From contig NZ_SELO01000002.1 of the NCBI RefSeq assembly GCF_004146235.1, positions 346,672 to 410,671 of the forward strand: a stretch of 64,000 nucleotides of DNA, read 5' to 3'. The position numbers were made by a program, and so were the translations under genes. Numbering within the stretch: position 1 is the first letter of the stretch; every line of letters begins with the position of its first letter. The DNA comes from Tropicimonas sp. IMCC6043 (lineage in GTDB: Bacteria; Pseudomonadota; Alphaproteobacteria; Rhodobacterales; Rhodobacteraceae). This document shows, piece after piece, positions 9,327-18,740 of the stretch. The notes under the pieces are model-generated. The model had not been told where the DNA came from and did not search any database. It saw only the letters and a program-made list of their open reading frames with translations.

Positions 9327-9656
9327 TGTGCTGTCTGTGTTGATCGCCGCCGCGGCTCCGCAGAGAAAATCAATTACGCCGACACGAAAGATCCTGTCGC
9401 AATACCTGTTCATTCAAATACCCAAGGCCGCCCAGCGGCCCTCCTCAACCAAAACGTCGAGGACTACACCCGCCTCAATTCTGTCACATTCCCGCCCGTT
9501 TTCCACCGATTTGGCATTAACAGTCTGTTTACCAATTTACGACTGTTGGGGCCGGGCTCCCGCCAGCCATTGCGGACGGAAGACGCTCAAATGCGCCCTA
9601 CCGCGCCGCGGTCGGCCCGGCGAAAGCCGACGGGCGGAAGCCGGAGGCGACCCGGC
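9327..9656. other. intergenic stretch between ychF and the glycosyltransferase region
   Basis: About 330 bases that include the most A/T-rich run of this part of the window (around 9470-9550). This is where promoters for the minus-strand glycosyltransferase would be expected, and possibly the terminator of ychF. I see no gene, no clear -35/-10 pair and no convincing hairpin with a T run. Confidence 0.4.
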
Positions 9657-10754
9657 TCAGGCGTTGAACAGGAAATGCATGACGTCGCCGTCCTTGACGA
9701 CGTAGCTTTTGCCTTCGACCCGCATCTTGCCCGCCTCCTTTGCGCCGGTCTCGCCGCCACAGGCGACGAAATCGGAATAGGCGATGGTTTCGGCGCGGAT
9801 GAAGCCGCGCTCGAAATCGCCGTGGATGACGCCGGCCGCCTTCGGCGCGGTATCGCCCGTATGAATGGTCCAGGCGCGGGCTTCCTTTGGACCGACCGTA
9901 AAATAGGTCTGGAGCCCCAGGAGTTCATGGCCGACGCGAATAAGCCGGTCGAGCCCGGCCTCCTCGAGCCCCAGCTCGGCGAGGAACATCTCCGCCTCGT
10001 CCCTGTCGAGCTGGGCAATCTCTTCCTCGATCTTGGCCGAGATGACGACCGCTGCTGCGCCCTGTTCAACCGCCATCGCCTCGACCGCAGCCGAATGGGC
10101 ATTGCCGGTCGCGGCCTCCGGCTCGGCAACGTTGCAGACATAGAGGATCTTCTTGGTGGTCAAGAGCTGGAGCATGTCCCAGGCCTTCCGGTCCTCCGCA
10201 TCGACCGTGACGGTGCGGGCCGGCCGGCCCGCCTCCAGCGCCGCCAGCGCCGCCTTCAGCAGCCGCTCCTGTTGAAGCGCGTCCTTGTCGCCGCCCTTGA
10301 CCTTGCGGACGAGCCCGGTGAGCCGCTTCTCGATGCTCTCCATGTCGGCCAGCATCAGCTCGGTCTCGATGGTCTCGGCATCCGCAACCGGGTCCACGCG
10401 GCCGTCAACATGGGTCACGTCACCATCCTCGAAACAGCGCAGCACATGGGCGATGGCGTCGCATTCGCGGATATTGGCGAGGAACTGGTTGCCGAGCCCT
10501 TCGCCCTTCGAGGCGCCCTTCACCAGGCCGGCGATGTCGACGAAGGTCATTCGGCTCGGGATGATCTGCTTCGAGCCGGCGATTTCGGCGAGCTTCTCGA
10601 GCCGCGGGTCGGGTACCGCCACCTCGCCGACATTGGGCTCGATGGTGCAGAACGGGAAGTTCGCCGCCTGCGCGGCGGCGGTCCTGGTCAGAGCGTTGAA
10701 GAGCGTGGACTTGCCGACATTCGGCAGGCCCACGATGCCGGTCTTGAAACCCAT
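9657..10754 (-). CDS. ychF: redox-regulated ATPase/GTPase YchF (Obg-like ATPase)
   Basis: The 365-residue universal P-loop protein prefers ATP and associates with ribosomes. It shows the Walker [16 protein letters not shown] at residues 8-22, switch [20 protein letters not shown], the atypical base-recognition NVAE (in CNVAEPEA) instead of NKxD, and a C-terminal TGS domain ([19 protein letters not shown]). The start at 10754 is supported by GGGAG 7 nt upstream; eleven further upstream codons look spurious. It stands alone between the sulfolipid operon and the glycosyltransferase region. Confidence 0.97.
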   Translation of the reverse strand: MGFKTGIVGLPNVGKSTLFNALTRTAAAQAANFPFCTIEPNVGEVAVPDPRLEKLAEIAGSKQIIPSRMTFVDIAGLVKGASKGEGLGNQFLANIRECDAIAHVLRCFEDGDVTHVDGRVDPVADAETIETELMLADMESIEKRLTGLVRKVKGGDKDALQQERLLKAALAALEAGRPARTVTVDAEDRKAWDMLQLLTTKKILYVCNVAEPEAATGNAHSAAVEAMAVEQGAAAVVISAKIEEEIAQLDRDEAEMFLAELGLEEAGLDRLIRVGHELLGLQTYFTVGPKEARAWTIHTGDTAPKAAGVIHGDFERGFIRAETIAYSDFVACGGETGAKEAGKMRVEGKSYVVKDGDVMHFLFNA

Positions 10755-10870
10755 GTCGGTCTCCCTGCGGGGTGGTTGGGCCGCCACCTAGCCCGAGCGG
10801 CGCGCGCGTGCAAGCGGGCTCGGGCCGCGATGGTGGACCGGCGGGCGACGGGGCGCCCGGTCCAGGCACG

Positions 10871-11764
10871 TCAAGGCGGCGGCATCGGCGGCAACATTGC
10901 CGGCAGGCTGGCGCGCAGGCGGTCGATCCCGCCGGGTTGCCAGCCGAGGCTACGCAGCCGCGTGCAGGTCATGCGCGAGACACACGCCGCATTTCCCCGG
11001 TCCGGCAGCGGCGTAGTGATCCCGGTCAGCGCGGCGAGTTCGGCCAGCAGATCGCGGCGATCGAGGAGCATGTCGGACACATTGAAGCTGCGTCCTCCGA
11101 GCAGGTCCGGCGGTGCCGTCAGCAGTAGCCGGATGGCGACGGCAAGGTCGGCGCCGTGAACCTCGCTGGCCACTCGCGGCGCGATGTTCCTGCCGTCCCG
11201 GAACTCCTCGAAGAGGTCGGCCCATTTGTGGCGCTGGCCCGGGCCGGGCGGTCCGTAGACACCGGTCGCCCGCAGGCTCGCGGTGGCGAGGCCCGGCGCA
11301 TGCATCTTTGCCAGCGCCTGTTCCGCCTGCAGCTTGACCGCGCCGTAGAGCGTGTCGGGCCGCGGCGGAAGCTGCTCGGTCAGGCGGGTTCCCGGAGGAT
11401 AGTCGCCATAGACCGCGCGCGATGAGAGAAAGAGGATGCGCTCCACCCCGTCCCGACGCGCCGCCTCGAAGAGCCGGAGCGTGCCGTCGAGATTGGCACG
11501 ACGGAAACCCTCGGGGTCGTCGCCCTCGCCGCCGCGGTAGCGGCCGGGCAGGTGCGAGAAGCCGAGATGGATCAGCGCATCGCAGCCGGCGAGCGGCGGC
11601 GGGTCCTCGGTGAGGTCAAAACGGGCGCGTTCGACCGGCGCGGAGAAGCGGCCCGGCGCCGGCGGGGTACGAGCGAGGGTGAGGACGGCATCACCGGCCG
11701 CCAGCGCCTCCTCTACCACGAAATGCCCCACGAGCCCGGTCGCTCCGGTGATCGCCAGCCTCAT
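10871..11764 (-). CDS. sqdC: SqdC-like NAD-dependent epimerase/reductase (sulfolipid operon)
   Basis: An extended short-chain dehydrogenase of 297 residues: ITGATGLVGHFVVEEA provides the GxxGxxG cofactor loop near residue 10, and YGAVKLQAEQ the YxxxK pair. The ATG overlaps the stop of the preceding glycosyltransferase (ATGA). Position as third gene after sqdB and a glycogenin-like gene matches the sqdBDC order of Rhodobacter sphaeroides, where sqdC is needed for normal sulfoquinovosyl diacylglycerol synthesis. The symbol rests on this context; alone it would be called an NAD(P)-dependent epimerase. Confidence 0.72.
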   Translation of the reverse strand: MRLAITGATGLVGHFVVEEALAAGDAVLTLARTPPAPGRFSAPVERARFDLTEDPPPLAGCDALIHLGFSHLPGRYRGGEGDDPEGFRRANLDGTLRLFEAARRDGVERILFLSSRAVYGDYPPGTRLTEQLPPRPDTLYGAVKLQAEQALAKMHAPGLATASLRATGVYGPPGPGQRHKWADLFEEFRDGRNIAPRVASEVHGADLAVAIRLLLTAPPDLLGGRSFNVSDMLLDRRDLLAELAALTGITTPLPDRGNAACVSRMTCTRLRSLGWQPGGIDRLRASLPAMLPPMPPP

Positions 11765-12603
11765 GCAAGCGGCCCGGGCAGGGACGCGATGACCGGCACC
11801 GGCCCGTCGCCCGCATAGGCCTCCCAGAGCGCGATCAGCGGCGCCAGTTTCGCGGCCTTGGGATGCGGGTCCTGCCAGGGTTTTTCGTACTGGTAATGCA
11901 GGATGTGGATCGAGCCCCAGTCCCAGAGCTCCGGCATGTTGAACCAGACATATTGCAGCATGTTGTCGAAGACCGGCAGCCCGTGCCAGTCGGGGAAGAA
12001 ATGCTGCAGGAAGGTCTGGTCGGTGCGCCGCCAGAAGGCGCCGGGCTGGTCGAGCTCGGCGATCATCCGCTCGAAGGTCGCAAGGCTCGGCCGCGCGGTA
12101 AAGACGCCGGAATTCATCCGGTGGAAATCGGCGAGGCTCTCGTAGACATTGGGGGCCGCCGAGAATTCCGGGTAGTGGAAGAGCCGGTCGCAATTCTTCA
12201 GCATCAGCGTGTCGGCGTCGACGAAGACCACCGAGTCATATTCGACGAGCTGCCAGAGGCGCAGCTTGGCAAAATTGTCGAGCGGCGTGTGGAAGGCCGG
12301 CTTCTCGCCCTTGGTAAAGGGCGCCTCGCCGTGGATGCGGTCGCGGGCATGGGCGAGGTTGAAAGCGTCGGAGGTCGGCAGGAGCTCGACGCGCACGAGG
12401 CGCGCGCCGAGGGCGACGAGCGGCGCGGCCTCTTCGGTTGGCACAGCCCCGGTCATCAGTACCACCATGTCGGCATCGGTCCCGGTGCGGCGGATCGCGC
12501 GCAACAGTGCTCGCGCGCCGATCAGGTAATCCGCGTTGGTCACCAGCGTGACATAGGCCTGCCGGCTCTTCGCCGGGGCCGCGGCCGCGATCCCCTCCGG
12601 CAC
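11761..12603 (-). CDS. sqdD: SqdD-like glycogenin-type glycosyltransferase
   Basis: A GT8-type enzyme of 280 residues. AYVTLVTNADYLIGARAL opens the nucleotide-binding fold, FVDADTLMLKN carries the metal-binding DxD, and NSGVFTARPS and LPVFDNMLQY match glycogenin-like proteins. In Rhodobacter sphaeroides the corresponding SqdD is thought to transfer sulfoquinovose from UDP-sulfoquinovose to diacylglycerol; here this is inferred from homology and gene order. Start is GTG at 12603, 6 nt after the sqdB stop (TAG at 12610-12612), with a weak ribosome binding site, suggesting coupling. It overlaps sqdC by 4 bases. Confidence 0.8.
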   Translation of the reverse strand: MPEGIAAAAPAKSRQAYVTLVTNADYLIGARALLRAIRRTGTDADMVVLMTGAVPTEEAAPLVALGARLVRVELLPTSDAFNLAHARDRIHGEAPFTKGEKPAFHTPLDNFAKLRLWQLVEYDSVVFVDADTLMLKNCDRLFHYPEFSAAPNVYESLADFHRMNSGVFTARPSLATFERMIAELDQPGAFWRRTDQTFLQHFFPDWHGLPVFDNMLQYVWFNMPELWDWGSIHILHYQYEKPWQDPHPKAAKLAPLIALWEAYAGDGPVPVIASLPGPLA

Positions 12604-12609
12604 GGGCCG

Positions 12610-13827
12610 CTACCCGACGGACTTGAGATGCACCGCCTCGGGATCGTGAACCACGCGCTTGGCGATGTCCCGAGTCCAGGCCGAGACGCAGGGGACATGC
12701 TTGCGGTCCACCCGGTGAGCGTATTTCTCGGCGATGTGCACGATCTCGTCGAGCAGGCCCGTTTCGAGCTTGATCGGGTCGAGGCCGAGGTCGAGGAAGT
12801 GATCGTTCTTGACGATCAGCTCGTTCTCGGCGGCCTCCTTGCGCGGGTTCGGCAGGAAGGCAATCTCGGCCCCGGTCATCTTCGCCACCAGCTCGGCGAG
12901 GTCACGGACGCGGTGGGTCTCGGTCATCTGGTTGAAGATCTTGACCCGGTCGCCCTGCTCCGGTGCGTCGCCGAGCGCCAGCTCGATGCAGCGCACGGTG
13001 TCCTGGATGTGGATGAAGGCGCGGGTCTGGCCGCCGGTGCCGTGGACGGTCAGCGGATACTTGATCGCCGCCTGGATCAGGAAACGGTTGAGCACGGTAC
13101 CATAATCGCCATCGTAGTCGAAGCGGTTGATGAGCTGCTCGTGGCGAGACGTCTGATCGGTATTGGTGCCCCAGACGATTCCCTGGTGCAGGTCGGTGAT
13201 CCGGAGCCCGTCATTCTGGGCGTAGAACTGGAACAGAATCTGATCGAGCGACTTGGTCATGTGATAGACCGAGCCGGGACGCGTCGGATAGAGGATCTCC
13301 ATCCCCTTCGCGCCATTGTCCGTCTCCACCGAGACGTCGAGATAGCCCTCCGGGATCGGCGCGCCGATCGTGGAATAGCCGTAGACGCCCATCGTGCCGA
13401 GATGCACCAGGTGCGCGTCGATCTCGGTTTCCACCAGCGCGGTCAACAGGTTGTGGGTGGCGGAGACGTTGTTGTCGACGGTGTAGACCTTGTGGCGGTC
13501 CGATTTCATCGAATAGGGCGCGGCGCGCTGTTCGGCGAAATGGATGAGAGCGTCGGGCTTCATCTCGGCCAGCCATTGCTTGAGGCGCTGGTATTCCTTG
13601 GCGATGTCGAGCAGGTGGAAGCGGATCTCGTTGCCGGAGACCTGTTTCCAGATCCGGCAGCGCTCCTGGATCGAATCCATCGGCGTCAGCGACTGAACGC
13701 CAAGCTCGGTGTCGATCCAGCGGCGAGAGAGGTTGTCGACGATATGCACCTCGTGGCCGAGGCTGGAGAGATGCAGCGAGGTCGGCCAGCCGCAAAACCC
13801 GTCGCCTCCAAGAACCGCTATCCGCAT
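12610..13827 (-). CDS. sqdB: UDP-sulfoquinovose synthase
   Basis: This 405-residue enzyme makes UDP-sulfoquinovose from UDP-glucose and sulfite for sulfolipid synthesis. The Rossmann motif is GGDGFCGWPT near residue 7, followed by the family-typical DNLSRRWID; YHMTKSLDQ gives the YxxxK pair, and HLGTMGVYGY, VWGTNTDQTS and NPRKEAAENEL are conserved in SQD1/SqdB. AAGGAG lies 6 nt before ATG 13827; the open frame continues upstream for 35 codons that look like leader DNA. It is the first gene of sqdBDC. Confidence 0.93.
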   Translation of the reverse strand: MRIAVLGGDGFCGWPTSLHLSSLGHEVHIVDNLSRRWIDTELGVQSLTPMDSIQERCRIWKQVSGNEIRFHLLDIAKEYQRLKQWLAEMKPDALIHFAEQRAAPYSMKSDRHKVYTVDNNVSATHNLLTALVETEIDAHLVHLGTMGVYGYSTIGAPIPEGYLDVSVETDNGAKGMEILYPTRPGSVYHMTKSLDQILFQFYAQNDGLRITDLHQGIVWGTNTDQTSRHEQLINRFDYDGDYGTVLNRFLIQAAIKYPLTVHGTGGQTRAFIHIQDTVRCIELALGDAPEQGDRVKIFNQMTETHRVRDLAELVAKMTGAEIAFLPNPRKEAAENELIVKNDHFLDLGLDPIKLETGLLDEIVHIAEKYAHRVDRKHVPCVSAWTRDIAKRVVHDPEAVHLKSVG

Positions 13828-14194
13828 GCCCGTCTCCTTCCCGGCCGTCCGGCCTTTCGTGTCTGTCGATTGGCCTGATCGCATACCCCTGCGCCGATGT
13901 CTTGTCGAATGAAAGAAATACGACAAAATCACTCACTTCTGCGCACGCTTTCCGCGTAAGCTTTCTCTCTTTCTGCCCATCCGCACAGACCTGAAAGGAA
14001 ATCGAAACAAATCCTGCGTCTCGCGAAAGCGCAGAAGCTCATGCGAAGCCACACGGATTGGTTTTCGATCTTCATCGGGGCAACCGGGGCCGGCAATCGT
14101 GCCTCGCTGGGAGAAGGACAGCGCGATTGCAGATTCAACGATGGATCGAAATGTCTTAGGCTGGGCCGGTGTTCCAGGAAAGGATGCGGTTCGC
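13828..14194. other. divergent intergenic region upstream of sqdB
   Basis: About 367 bases between the start of sqdB (minus) and the next plus-strand gene. The A/T-rich part near 13900-14050 is the likely place for the sqdBDC promoter. I see no RNA gene and no convincing operator, and frames on either strand here have poor codon use. Confidence 0.4.
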
Positions 14195-14716
14195 ATGCCC
14201 CAGACCTCCAGCCGCCTGTGGCGACTCCTGCGCGACCTGGCGCTGGCGCTGATCAACGCCACGTTGCTTCTCGCCGCGCTCTGCCTGTTCCTCGGACTGC
14301 GCATCGTGTCCACGGTGGACGCGACCACCGAGCGCATCACGCAGAGCGTTGTCGCGGTGGAGCGCCTGCACGGAGACCTGCAGACGGTGGGAGAGGAGCT
14401 TTCCGCTCTTCGGGCCGAGCTTGCGGCCCTGCGGCAGTCGCCGCTTGAGCTGCCGCCCGAGATGGCCGCCGCGCTGGAAGCCCGGCTCGCCGATTTCGAC
14501 GCGCGCATGGCGGCCCTCGATGAAGCGATCGCGCGGGCCGGGGAGACCGGGGAAGCGCTGCGAACCGCCGCGCGCCAGGGCATCGACCGCGCGGTCGACC
14601 GCGGCGTGGCCGCGCTCGCCGACGAAATCGCGGCACTGGCCGGCTGCGTGCTGCCGCGCGGCCCGGATCTGTCCGACCCCCCGCTGCCGCTTAGGGAGAA
14701 ACCACCCTCGGGCTGA
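14195..14716 (+). CDS. membrane-anchored coiled-coil protein (173 aa)
   Basis: After a short basic N terminus one hydrophobic segment (about residues 13-36, ALALINATLLLAALCLFLGL) is followed by a long heptad-like helix (about 40-140, with ERLHGDLQTVGEELSALRAE and LEARLADFDARMAALDEAIA). The topology suggests an inner-membrane anchor with a periplasmic coiled coil. ATG 14195 has AGGAAAGGA about ten bases upstream; an earlier in-frame ATG at 14099 would add 32 unlikely residues. The last 26 bases overlap the convergent next gene. No named family is recognised. Confidence 0.6.
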   Translation: MPQTSSRLWRLLRDLALALINATLLLAALCLFLGLRIVSTVDATTERITQSVVAVERLHGDLQTVGEELSALRAELAALRQSPLELPPEMAAALEARLADFDARMAALDEAIARAGETGEALRTAARQGIDRAVDRGVAALADEIAALAGCVLPRGPDLSDPPLPLREKPPSG

Positions 14717-15431
14717 GCGCAGAGCCGGGTCGCGAACGCAACAGCAACGCGCTGGAATCGAGCGCCTGCGAAACCGCCAGATACTGGTCGGAGAGTTCTC
14801 GCGACCGCGAAGTCGAGCGCAGCAGCAGGTCGCCGGCCTCTTCGAGGATCATCGCGGTCTGCGCGTTGACGGACTCGACCGCCTCTTCCTGGACTGCGAC
14901 CAAGGGCCGGCTCGAGGCAATGCGCGGGTCTGTTCCGGAGGTCGCGTTGATCCGCGGCTCGGCGCGGTTCCGGTTGGACATGACCACCGTGTCGATCTTG
15001 CGCGAGGCCTCGTTCAGGACTGTGCGCATATCGTCAAAGCCCTCATCCTCCGGAAGCGATTGCGAGATCGTTGCCAGTTGATCCGCCATGCAGGCCCCCT
15101 GGTAGGCGCCAGGCAGACTCTTGCAGAAGGCGGCGCTTGCGTCGATGACGGGGGCGATCGTTCGGCCGCCTCCCATCAAATCAGCCAAGTCCATGCCGGA
15201 ACCGGCCGCCCCGCCCGATCCGCCGGACCGGAACGACCTGCTCTGCGACTCGGTCAATGGCACGTCGGTAACCCCGGAACCGGGCGTGAACTGCGGCGTG
15301 AAGATCGGCTCGATGCCGGGGAGAGACTCGGCGCCGGCGAATCCCTGGCCGGTGGACCCGATGAGGACCGACAGGGCGAGGAGATATCGACAGGCGCTCA
15401 GGCGCGGCCCCGAAGACAGGTCAGAAGACAT
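14691..15431 (-). CDS. secreted hypothetical protein (246 aa)
   Basis: A signal peptide spans residues 1-33 (CRYLLALSVLIGSTGQGFAG), then a Gly/Ser-rich linker (SFRSGGSGGAAGSGMDL) and a helical domain containing two cysteines (AAFCKSLPGAYQGACMAD) that could form a disulfide. ATG 15431 lies 11 bases inside the end of the upstream barrel gene, so the two are probably co-translated. The function is unknown; the pairing with a probable outer-membrane barrel suggests a periplasmic partner. Confidence 0.62.
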   Translation of the reverse strand: MSSDLSSGPRLSACRYLLALSVLIGSTGQGFAGAESLPGIEPIFTPQFTPGSGVTDVPLTESQSRSFRSGGSGGAAGSGMDLADLMGGGRTIAPVIDASAAFCKSLPGAYQGACMADQLATISQSLPEDEGFDDMRTVLNEASRKIDTVVMSNRNRAEPRINATSGTDPRIASSRPLVAVQEEAVESVNAQTAMILEEAGDLLLRSTSRSRELSDQYLAVSQALDSSALLLRSRPGSALSPRVVSP

Positions 15432-16212
15432 TGGCGGCGATCCAGTTGACGGAGAGAATGACGCGCTGCCGACCATCCTGGTCAAAGGCGTCGCTCAGGA
15501 TGGCGTTGAAGCCGAGATTGTCGAGCCCGGGAATGCGGAACGAGGCGCCGAGATCGACATTGTCGCCGTTATACGCGACCGAGGTGCCGAAGCTCTCAGT
15601 GAGGCCAATACCGACGCCGCCGAAGACGCCAGACTCGCGACCGAATTCGCGTACGTCGTTGCCCGCGCCGACGGTCAGCATCAGCGGATAGGGCGCGCCG
15701 GCGAGGCGGATCACCGGGAAGGCCGTGAGCGAGCCGGAAAAGGTCGTATCGAACCCTTCGGCGTCGCCCCAGGACCCGAGCCGACCGATACCGAGGCCGA
15801 GATAGGTCGGGATGGAACCGGAATCGATGCGCTTGGAGGCGCGAACGCTGAGATAGCCGGAATCGGCGAAGTCATCCTTGAGCGACGTGATGTTCGCCGT
15901 GAACTGAAGATCGAAGAGGTCATCGCCCACACCGACCCCGAAGCCGATCGCGGCGGAACCATCGGGGTCGTCGAGCGTCCCGTTTCGCTTGTCGGTCCAG
16001 GCCACCGAGGCGAAGACGAGCCCGTCGGGCGCCACGGTTGCGGGCGGAACGCCCAGAAGCGTAACGTTCTTCTCGAAGGCCTTGACCTTGTCCTCGTAGC
16101 TCACCGATTGCTGCGCAACAGCGGCATCGGCCGCCAGAGCCAGACCCACCGCAAGGGCGCGCACGCCATACCGGAGAGGCCGGCGGCCAGGCACTCCATC
16201 AGTCAGCATCAT
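15421..16212 (-). CDS. probable outer-membrane beta-barrel protein (263 aa)
   Basis: A basic N terminus and hydrophobic core (VRALAVGLALAADAAVA) form a signal peptide with cleavage near residue 33. The mature part opens with a helical piece (SYEDKVKAFEKNV) followed by alternating Gly/aromatic strands such as AIGFGVGVGDDLFDLQFTA and YLGLGIGRLGSW. It ends VNWIAANVF with a terminal phenylalanine, the usual signal for outer-membrane barrel insertion. CGGAG precedes the ATG. It is upstream of, and overlaps, the secreted protein gene. No specific porin family is recognised. Confidence 0.68.
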   Translation of the reverse strand: MMLTDGVPGRRPLRYGVRALAVGLALAADAAVAQQSVSYEDKVKAFEKNVTLLGVPPATVAPDGLVFASVAWTDKRNGTLDDPDGSAAIGFGVGVGDDLFDLQFTANITSLKDDFADSGYLSVRASKRIDSGSIPTYLGLGIGRLGSWGDAEGFDTTFSGSLTAFPVIRLAGAPYPLMLTVGAGNDVREFGRESGVFGGVGIGLTESFGTSVAYNGDNVDLGASFRIPGLDNLGFNAILSDAFDQDGRQRVILSVNWIAANVF

Positions 16213-16327
16213 TTCAGTCTCCGAAGCTGCGCCATCAGATCTTCGCGACAGATTGCATGCTTTCAGGAGAGGTTCAAATCATTGGCAACTTGTCGACGCC
16301 GTTTTAACGAATACTGTCAGAGATGCA

Positions 16328-17830
16328 TCACTCCTCGAGCCCGTAGGCCTGGCGCAGCCCGCGCGCCGTTCCCGGACCGAAGTCGCCGTCGATGGCGCCG
16401 CTGTAGAAATTTCGTTCCTGCAGCCGACGCTGCAGCTCCTGTCGGGTGGCGAGGGTGAAGAGTTCGGGCTTTTCCTGCAACGTCACCAGCACTTCGGTCA
16501 CTCCGGCGCGCAGCGCCGCATAGAGATAGTCGGCCGCATCCTGCGGCCCCTTGCCGGGAACCTGGCCACGATCGATCAGGACCGCGAAATTGTGCTGCGC
16601 GCGTGGATGCCGCTGGTCGGCGGCGCGTTCGAAATACTCCATCGCCTTCGTCTGGTCGGGCTCGAAGCCCAGCATGCCGTGGAAATAGAAATAGCCGACA
16701 TCATTAAGGGCATCGGCGAATTCCTGATCCGCGGAGGCGAGATAAAGCTCGTGCGCCTTGTCCGGGTCGGCCTGAACGAGGACACCTTCCTCGTAGATCC
16801 GCGCCAGTTCGAACTGCGCCTGCGGGTCGCCCGCGTCGGCAGCGCGGCGATACCAGGAGACGGCATCGGCGGGACGGAAATCGCCGCCCGGGTTCATCCG
16901 CCGCGCGGCGAGCGCCACCATCGAGCGCGTATCTCCGGTCTCGGCCAGCGCAACCAGTTCCGGCTCGCGGTCGGCCGGCAGCGCCGACCAGGCGGAGATC
17001 AGGTCACCGCCGGTGGGCAGTGATATCTGGCCCTCGGCCGGCCCGGCCAGATAGAACGGCACGCCCGATAGCGAGCCATAGGAATAAGGCTCCTGCCGGT
17101 TGCCGGTCGCGCGAAGAACCTTGTCGCGGACCTGGCGGAACATCAGGCTGATCTCGAGCCCCGGCTGCGGCAGGGTCTCGATCAGCGCCTGGGCGAAGGG
17201 GCTGTTGCCGTTGTTGCCGTCCAGCGCGACCGAACCGTCCTTGGCCGCATAGGCCACAAGCGTGCCACGGTCGGGCGCGGAGGCGGCGAGGCCCTCGCCG
17301 GCTCCCCCGACGCTGCGGGCCCCCGAGGCATCCGCCGTCTCCGTCTCGCTGGCCGCCGCGATACCACCGCCAAGCGGATTGTTGCGGCACGCGTCTAGGA
17401 TCACGATGCGCATCTTCCGCGCCCGGTCGACCACCTTGAGCAGTGTGTCGAGCGAGACCGCCTGCCGGCGCAGGTCGTCATTCGATTTCGGCGCGACGTC
17501 GACCGGCAGGAGGAAGTTCTCGCCCTGCACCTGCACCCCGTGACCGGCGAAATACACCAGCGCGAGATCCGCCGTCTCTGCGCGGAAGGCAAAATCATCC
17601 AGCACCTTCAGCAGAGGTTGAAGCGGCGAGTCGATCACCTCGGTGACCTTGAAGCCGATACCTTCGAGCGTCTCGGCAACGGCGCGGGCGTCCCGGACCG
17701 GATTGTCGAGCGCCGCAACGCTTTCGTAGTCGCCCATCCCGATGACCAGCGCGACCCGCTCGGTCGCCGCAAAGGCGGGCAGCGGTCCGACCAGCAGGAG
17801 GACAACCAGCAGGCGTTTCAATATCTTCAT
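16328..17830 (-). CDS. secreted caspase-fold protease with Sel1 repeats and peptidoglycan-binding domain
   Basis: A 500-residue periplasmic protein. A signal peptide (1-22) precedes a C14-type caspase-like p20 domain (25-250): LVIGMGDYESV opens it, the catalytic pair is H97 in VYFAGHGVQ and C148 in ILDACRNNP. Residues about 310-440 hold Sel1/TPR-like repeats (ADAGDPQAQFELARIYEEG, DALNDVGYFYFHGMLG). The last 40 residues (LQRRLQERNFYSGAIDGDFG) match PG_binding_1 domains. It probably cleaves proteins at the cell wall; the substrate is unknown. It sits 43 bp downstream of the M15 peptidase gene on the same strand. Confidence 0.9.
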   Translation of the reverse strand: MKILKRLLVVLLLVGPLPAFAATERVALVIGMGDYESVAALDNPVRDARAVAETLEGIGFKVTEVIDSPLQPLLKVLDDFAFRAETADLALVYFAGHGVQVQGENFLLPVDVAPKSNDDLRRQAVSLDTLLKVVDRARKMRIVILDACRNNPLGGGIAAASETETADASGARSVGGAGEGLAASAPDRGTLVAYAAKDGSVALDGNNGNSPFAQALIETLPQPGLEISLMFRQVRDKVLRATGNRQEPYSYGSLSGVPFYLAGPAEGQISLPTGGDLISAWSALPADREPELVALAETGDTRSMVALAARRMNPGGDFRPADAVSWYRRAADAGDPQAQFELARIYEEGVLVQADPDKAHELYLASADQEFADALNDVGYFYFHGMLGFEPDQTKAMEYFERAADQRHPRAQHNFAVLIDRGQVPGKGPQDAADYLYAALRAGVTEVLVTLQEKPELFTLATRQELQRRLQERNFYSGAIDGDFGPGTARGLRQAYGLEE

Positions 17831-17873
17831 CTTCAGGCTCCAGGTCTTGCGAGAGGCGCGCGCGACGGCGCGA

Positions 17874-18740
17874 CTATATCAGCCCTTCGCTGCGCCATTC
17901 GAGTAACTTTTCCTTGCTGACTTCGAAATGCATCGAATCTTCGCGGTTGAAGCCTGCCCCCCAGATCCACCCCTCCTCGTGAAAGAAGTCAGCGATGATG
18001 ATGAGCCCGAGCTGGGTCTTGCCGTCGGTGAAATTGTCAAGCCGCCCGTTGATGTTGAGGTCGACGGCAAGACCGAAGGAATGGTTCGAGTAGCGCCCCG
18101 TCGTGCCGCGGATCTGGCGCACGCAGAGCGCGCCGGCGGTGTTGATGAGGTCGTGCAGCTTGGGGTCAGTGCGCCGGATGCTCTCGAAGACGCGCTTGAG
18201 GGACTCGATCGCCGGTTCCAGCATCGTGACGGTGACCGGTCCGACCTGCTCCGTCCGCAGCATCGCCTTGAGGCCTTCGTTGGTCATCGGCTCGCAATTG
18301 TCTGAAAGCACGTCACGCGGCCTGCCGAGAAGATCGACGATGAAGGAGGAAGAGGCGACCGACAGCGGGTTATTGAATCCGGTGCGGTTCTGGATCAGCA
18401 CGACCTCGGTATACTCGTTGTCCTCGATCTCGCCGATCGGCGCCTGGCTTCCGCCGGTGCCGCCTCCCCCGCCGAGGGTCCGCGCCGAGGCGAGATCGCG
18501 TTCCACGCGCTGAAGCTGCGAGTTGAGCTCCCGAACCGCCGCGGAGAGTTCGTCGACCCGCTCCTGAAGCTGGAAGATCACGTTTTCCTGGTTGAGGAAT
18601 TCGAACACGAGGTCGTCGACGGTGGCATCCGGCCCGAGTGTCGAGGTCCGGCTGGGGCTGAGCATTTTCGGCAACACGATCCAGAGCACGGGGGCAATGA
18701 GCAACGCGACCGCGATGATGATTGCCGGGACGAGTCGCAT
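17874..18740 (-). CDS. membrane-anchored M15 (VanY-like) D-alanyl-D-alanine carboxypeptidase family protein
   Basis: The N-terminal helix (residues 2-24, LVPAIIIAVALLIAPVLWIV) anchors the protein; a coiled coil (about 45-85) and a Gly-rich linker (GGGGGTGGS) lead to a C-terminal zinc peptidase domain. SNHSFGLAVDLN (about 217-228) gives the SxHxxGxAxD ligands and DSMHFE (about 268) the catalytic Glu/His pair. Family members trim stem peptides or open cross-links in peptidoglycan. AGGAAG lies 6 nt before ATG 18740. It is followed by the caspase-like gene, pointing to a wall-associated function. Confidence 0.85.
   Translation of the reverse strand: MRLVPAIIIAVALLIAPVLWIVLPKMLSPSRTSTLGPDATVDDLVFEFLNQENVIFQLQERVDELSAAVRELNSQLQRVERDLASARTLGGGGGTGGSQAPIGEIEDNEYTEVVLIQNRTGFNNPLSVASSSFIVDLLGRPRDVLSDNCEPMTNEGLKAMLRTEQVGPVTVTMLEPAIESLKRVFESIRRTDPKLHDLINTAGALCVRQIRGTTGRYSNHSFGLAVDLNINGRLDNFTDGKTQLGLIIIADFFHEEGWIWGAGFNREDSMHFEVSKEKLLEWRSEGLI

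Noticed and set aside
7884..11159. A plus-strand open frame of about 1090 codons
   Set aside because: It runs antisense to the glycosyltransferase, ychF and part of sqdC, all of which have clear motifs on the minus strand. The product is an Arg/Gln/Gly-rich shadow.
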